DNA from: Leptolinea sp. UBA5203
Lineage (GTDB): Bacteria; Chloroflexota; Anaerolineae; Anaerolineales; Anaerolineaceae
DNA: 32,986 nt
Assembly: GCA_002412765.1 (NCBI GenBank)
Contig: DHVR01000077.1
Span: 1 to 32,986, forward strand
Direction: 5' to 3'
The notes beneath the pieces are model-generated. The model was not told where the DNA came from and made no database searches. It saw only the letters and a program-made list of their open reading frames with translations. Position numbers and translations under genes: made by a program. Below, one piece after another: positions 32,605 to 32,986 of the stretch; the stretch's first letter is position 1, and the number at the start of each line of letters is the position of its first letter.

Positions 32605-32986
32605 GGTAAAAAACCACTCAACAAGTGAGTGGCTGGTTAGTCGGGGTGGGCGGACTCGCCTGTCCTCTGTAAGAGGAAACCGACGATCGGTAAAAAAACC
32701 ACTCAACATGTGAGTGGTTTGTTAGTTGGGGTGGGCGGACTCGCCTGTCCCCTGTAAGGGGAAACTGCTGACCGGTAAAAAAAAACCACTCAACATGTGA
32801 GTGGTTTGTCAGTCGGGGTGGGCGGACTCGCCTGTCCCCTGTAAGAGGAAACCGACGATCGGTAAAAAAACCACTCAACATGTGAGTGGTTTGTTAGTTG
32901 GGGTGGGCGGACTCGCCTGTCCCCTGTAAGGGGAAACCGACGACCGGGTAATAAAAAAACCACTCAACAAGTGAGTGGTTGGTTAG
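32605..32986. repeat. Tandem array of 84-87 bp structured repeats, continues past the window
   Basis: Units start at 32605, 32689, 32774, 32861 and 32947 (lengths 84, 85, 87, 86; the last is cut by the window edge). Each has a GGTAAAAAA lead; hairpin A (10 bp in units 2-4, arms AAACCACTCA/TGAGTGGTTT, loop ACATG or ACAAG); GGCG-GACT-CGCC; CCCCT-GTA-AGGGG (CCTCT/AGAGG in unit 1); and an outer GTCGG/CCGAC-type pairing enclosing the last two. Read on the minus strand, hairpin A is followed by a run of five to ten T, the form of an intrinsic terminator. Spacing is mostly not a multiple of three, so it is not coding. It does not fit CRISPR. Confidence 0.85.

Noticed and set aside
32509..32881. Minus-strand reading frames with repeated LTNHSHVEWFF-type peptides across the tandem array
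   Set aside because: They come from the DNA repeat. Unit spacing of 84-87 bp shifts the frame between units, there is no SD, and the hairpins explain the sequence better.
32605..32946. Hammerhead-type ribozyme in each unit (GGGGAAAC after a small hairpin)
   Set aside because: The CUGAUGA core and cleavage-site context are missing on both strands.
32605..32986. CRISPR array
   Set aside because: The whole 84-87 bp unit is conserved, with no variable spacers of 30-40 bp, and no cas gene is visible.
1..32986. tRNA or rRNA genes
   Set aside because: No T-loop GTTCRA-type box in a cloverleaf context and no rRNA-like segment was seen.

Overview
The window looks like a chromosomal segment of a Chloroflexota bacterium, most likely of the Anaerolineae type. 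This is inferred from gene style and not from a marker gene: lipoproteins with Pro/Thr-rich linkers after the lipobox Cys, split maltose-type sugar permeases with extra domains, ECF sigma/anti-sigma pairs with large extracytoplasmic parts, LDH, a DUF4070-type B12 radical SAM protein and MutS2. Base composition is moderate. I see no tRNA, rRNA, CRISPR array, transposase or phage gene. Most of it is ordinary core and accessory chromosome.

Layout. 1-4418: a carbohydrate ABC transporter operon (lipoprotein binding protein cut by the left edge, MalF-like and MalG-like permeases, no ATPase). 4582-6105: a GT-B/MGDG-synthase-like protein ending in a clear terminator. 6170-8875 (minus): a GyrI-like effector-binding protein, an AraC regulator with its own GyrI-like domain, and an Eis-type N-acetyltransferase, which together look like a xenobiotic sensing/resistance cluster. 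9024-9851: an unrecognised protein. 9852-10409: a gene-free stretch with promoter-like sites, a duplicated 12-mer and a terminator, possibly an RNA gene or an rsgA leader. 10419-11932: rsgA translationally coupled to an RNHCP zinc-ribbon protein. 11933-12437: gene-free and packed with perfect inverted repeats. 12438-14430 (minus): ECF sigma plus membrane anti-sigma. 14735-15691 (minus): L-lactate dehydrogenase. 15760-16893 (minus): lipoprotein. 17133-17864 (minus): V4R-domain protein. 18022-20406: mutS2, possibly leaderless.

20423-23793 (minus): a compact operon of histidine kinase, LuxR-type response regulator, polytopic membrane protein and RNase HII. 23999-25486: radical SAM protein, preceded by a possible 43-codon small ORF. 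25674-26579: DUF4097-type beta-repeat protein. 26672-27739 (minus): a small conserved-looking protein and a family 2 glycosyltransferase. 28140-29696: a large lipoprotein. 29833-32273: a second ECF sigma/anti-sigma pair whose anti-sigma carries three repeated sensor-like units.

The right end (32274-32986) is the most unusual part. It holds palindromic REP-like elements and then a tandem array of 84-87 bp units that runs off the window edge. Each unit has several hairpins and, on the minus strand, an intrinsic-terminator-like hairpin plus U-run. Some differences between units keep base pairing. This array is the best candidate here for an undescribed element: a repeated structured RNA, a terminator array or a mobile repeat.
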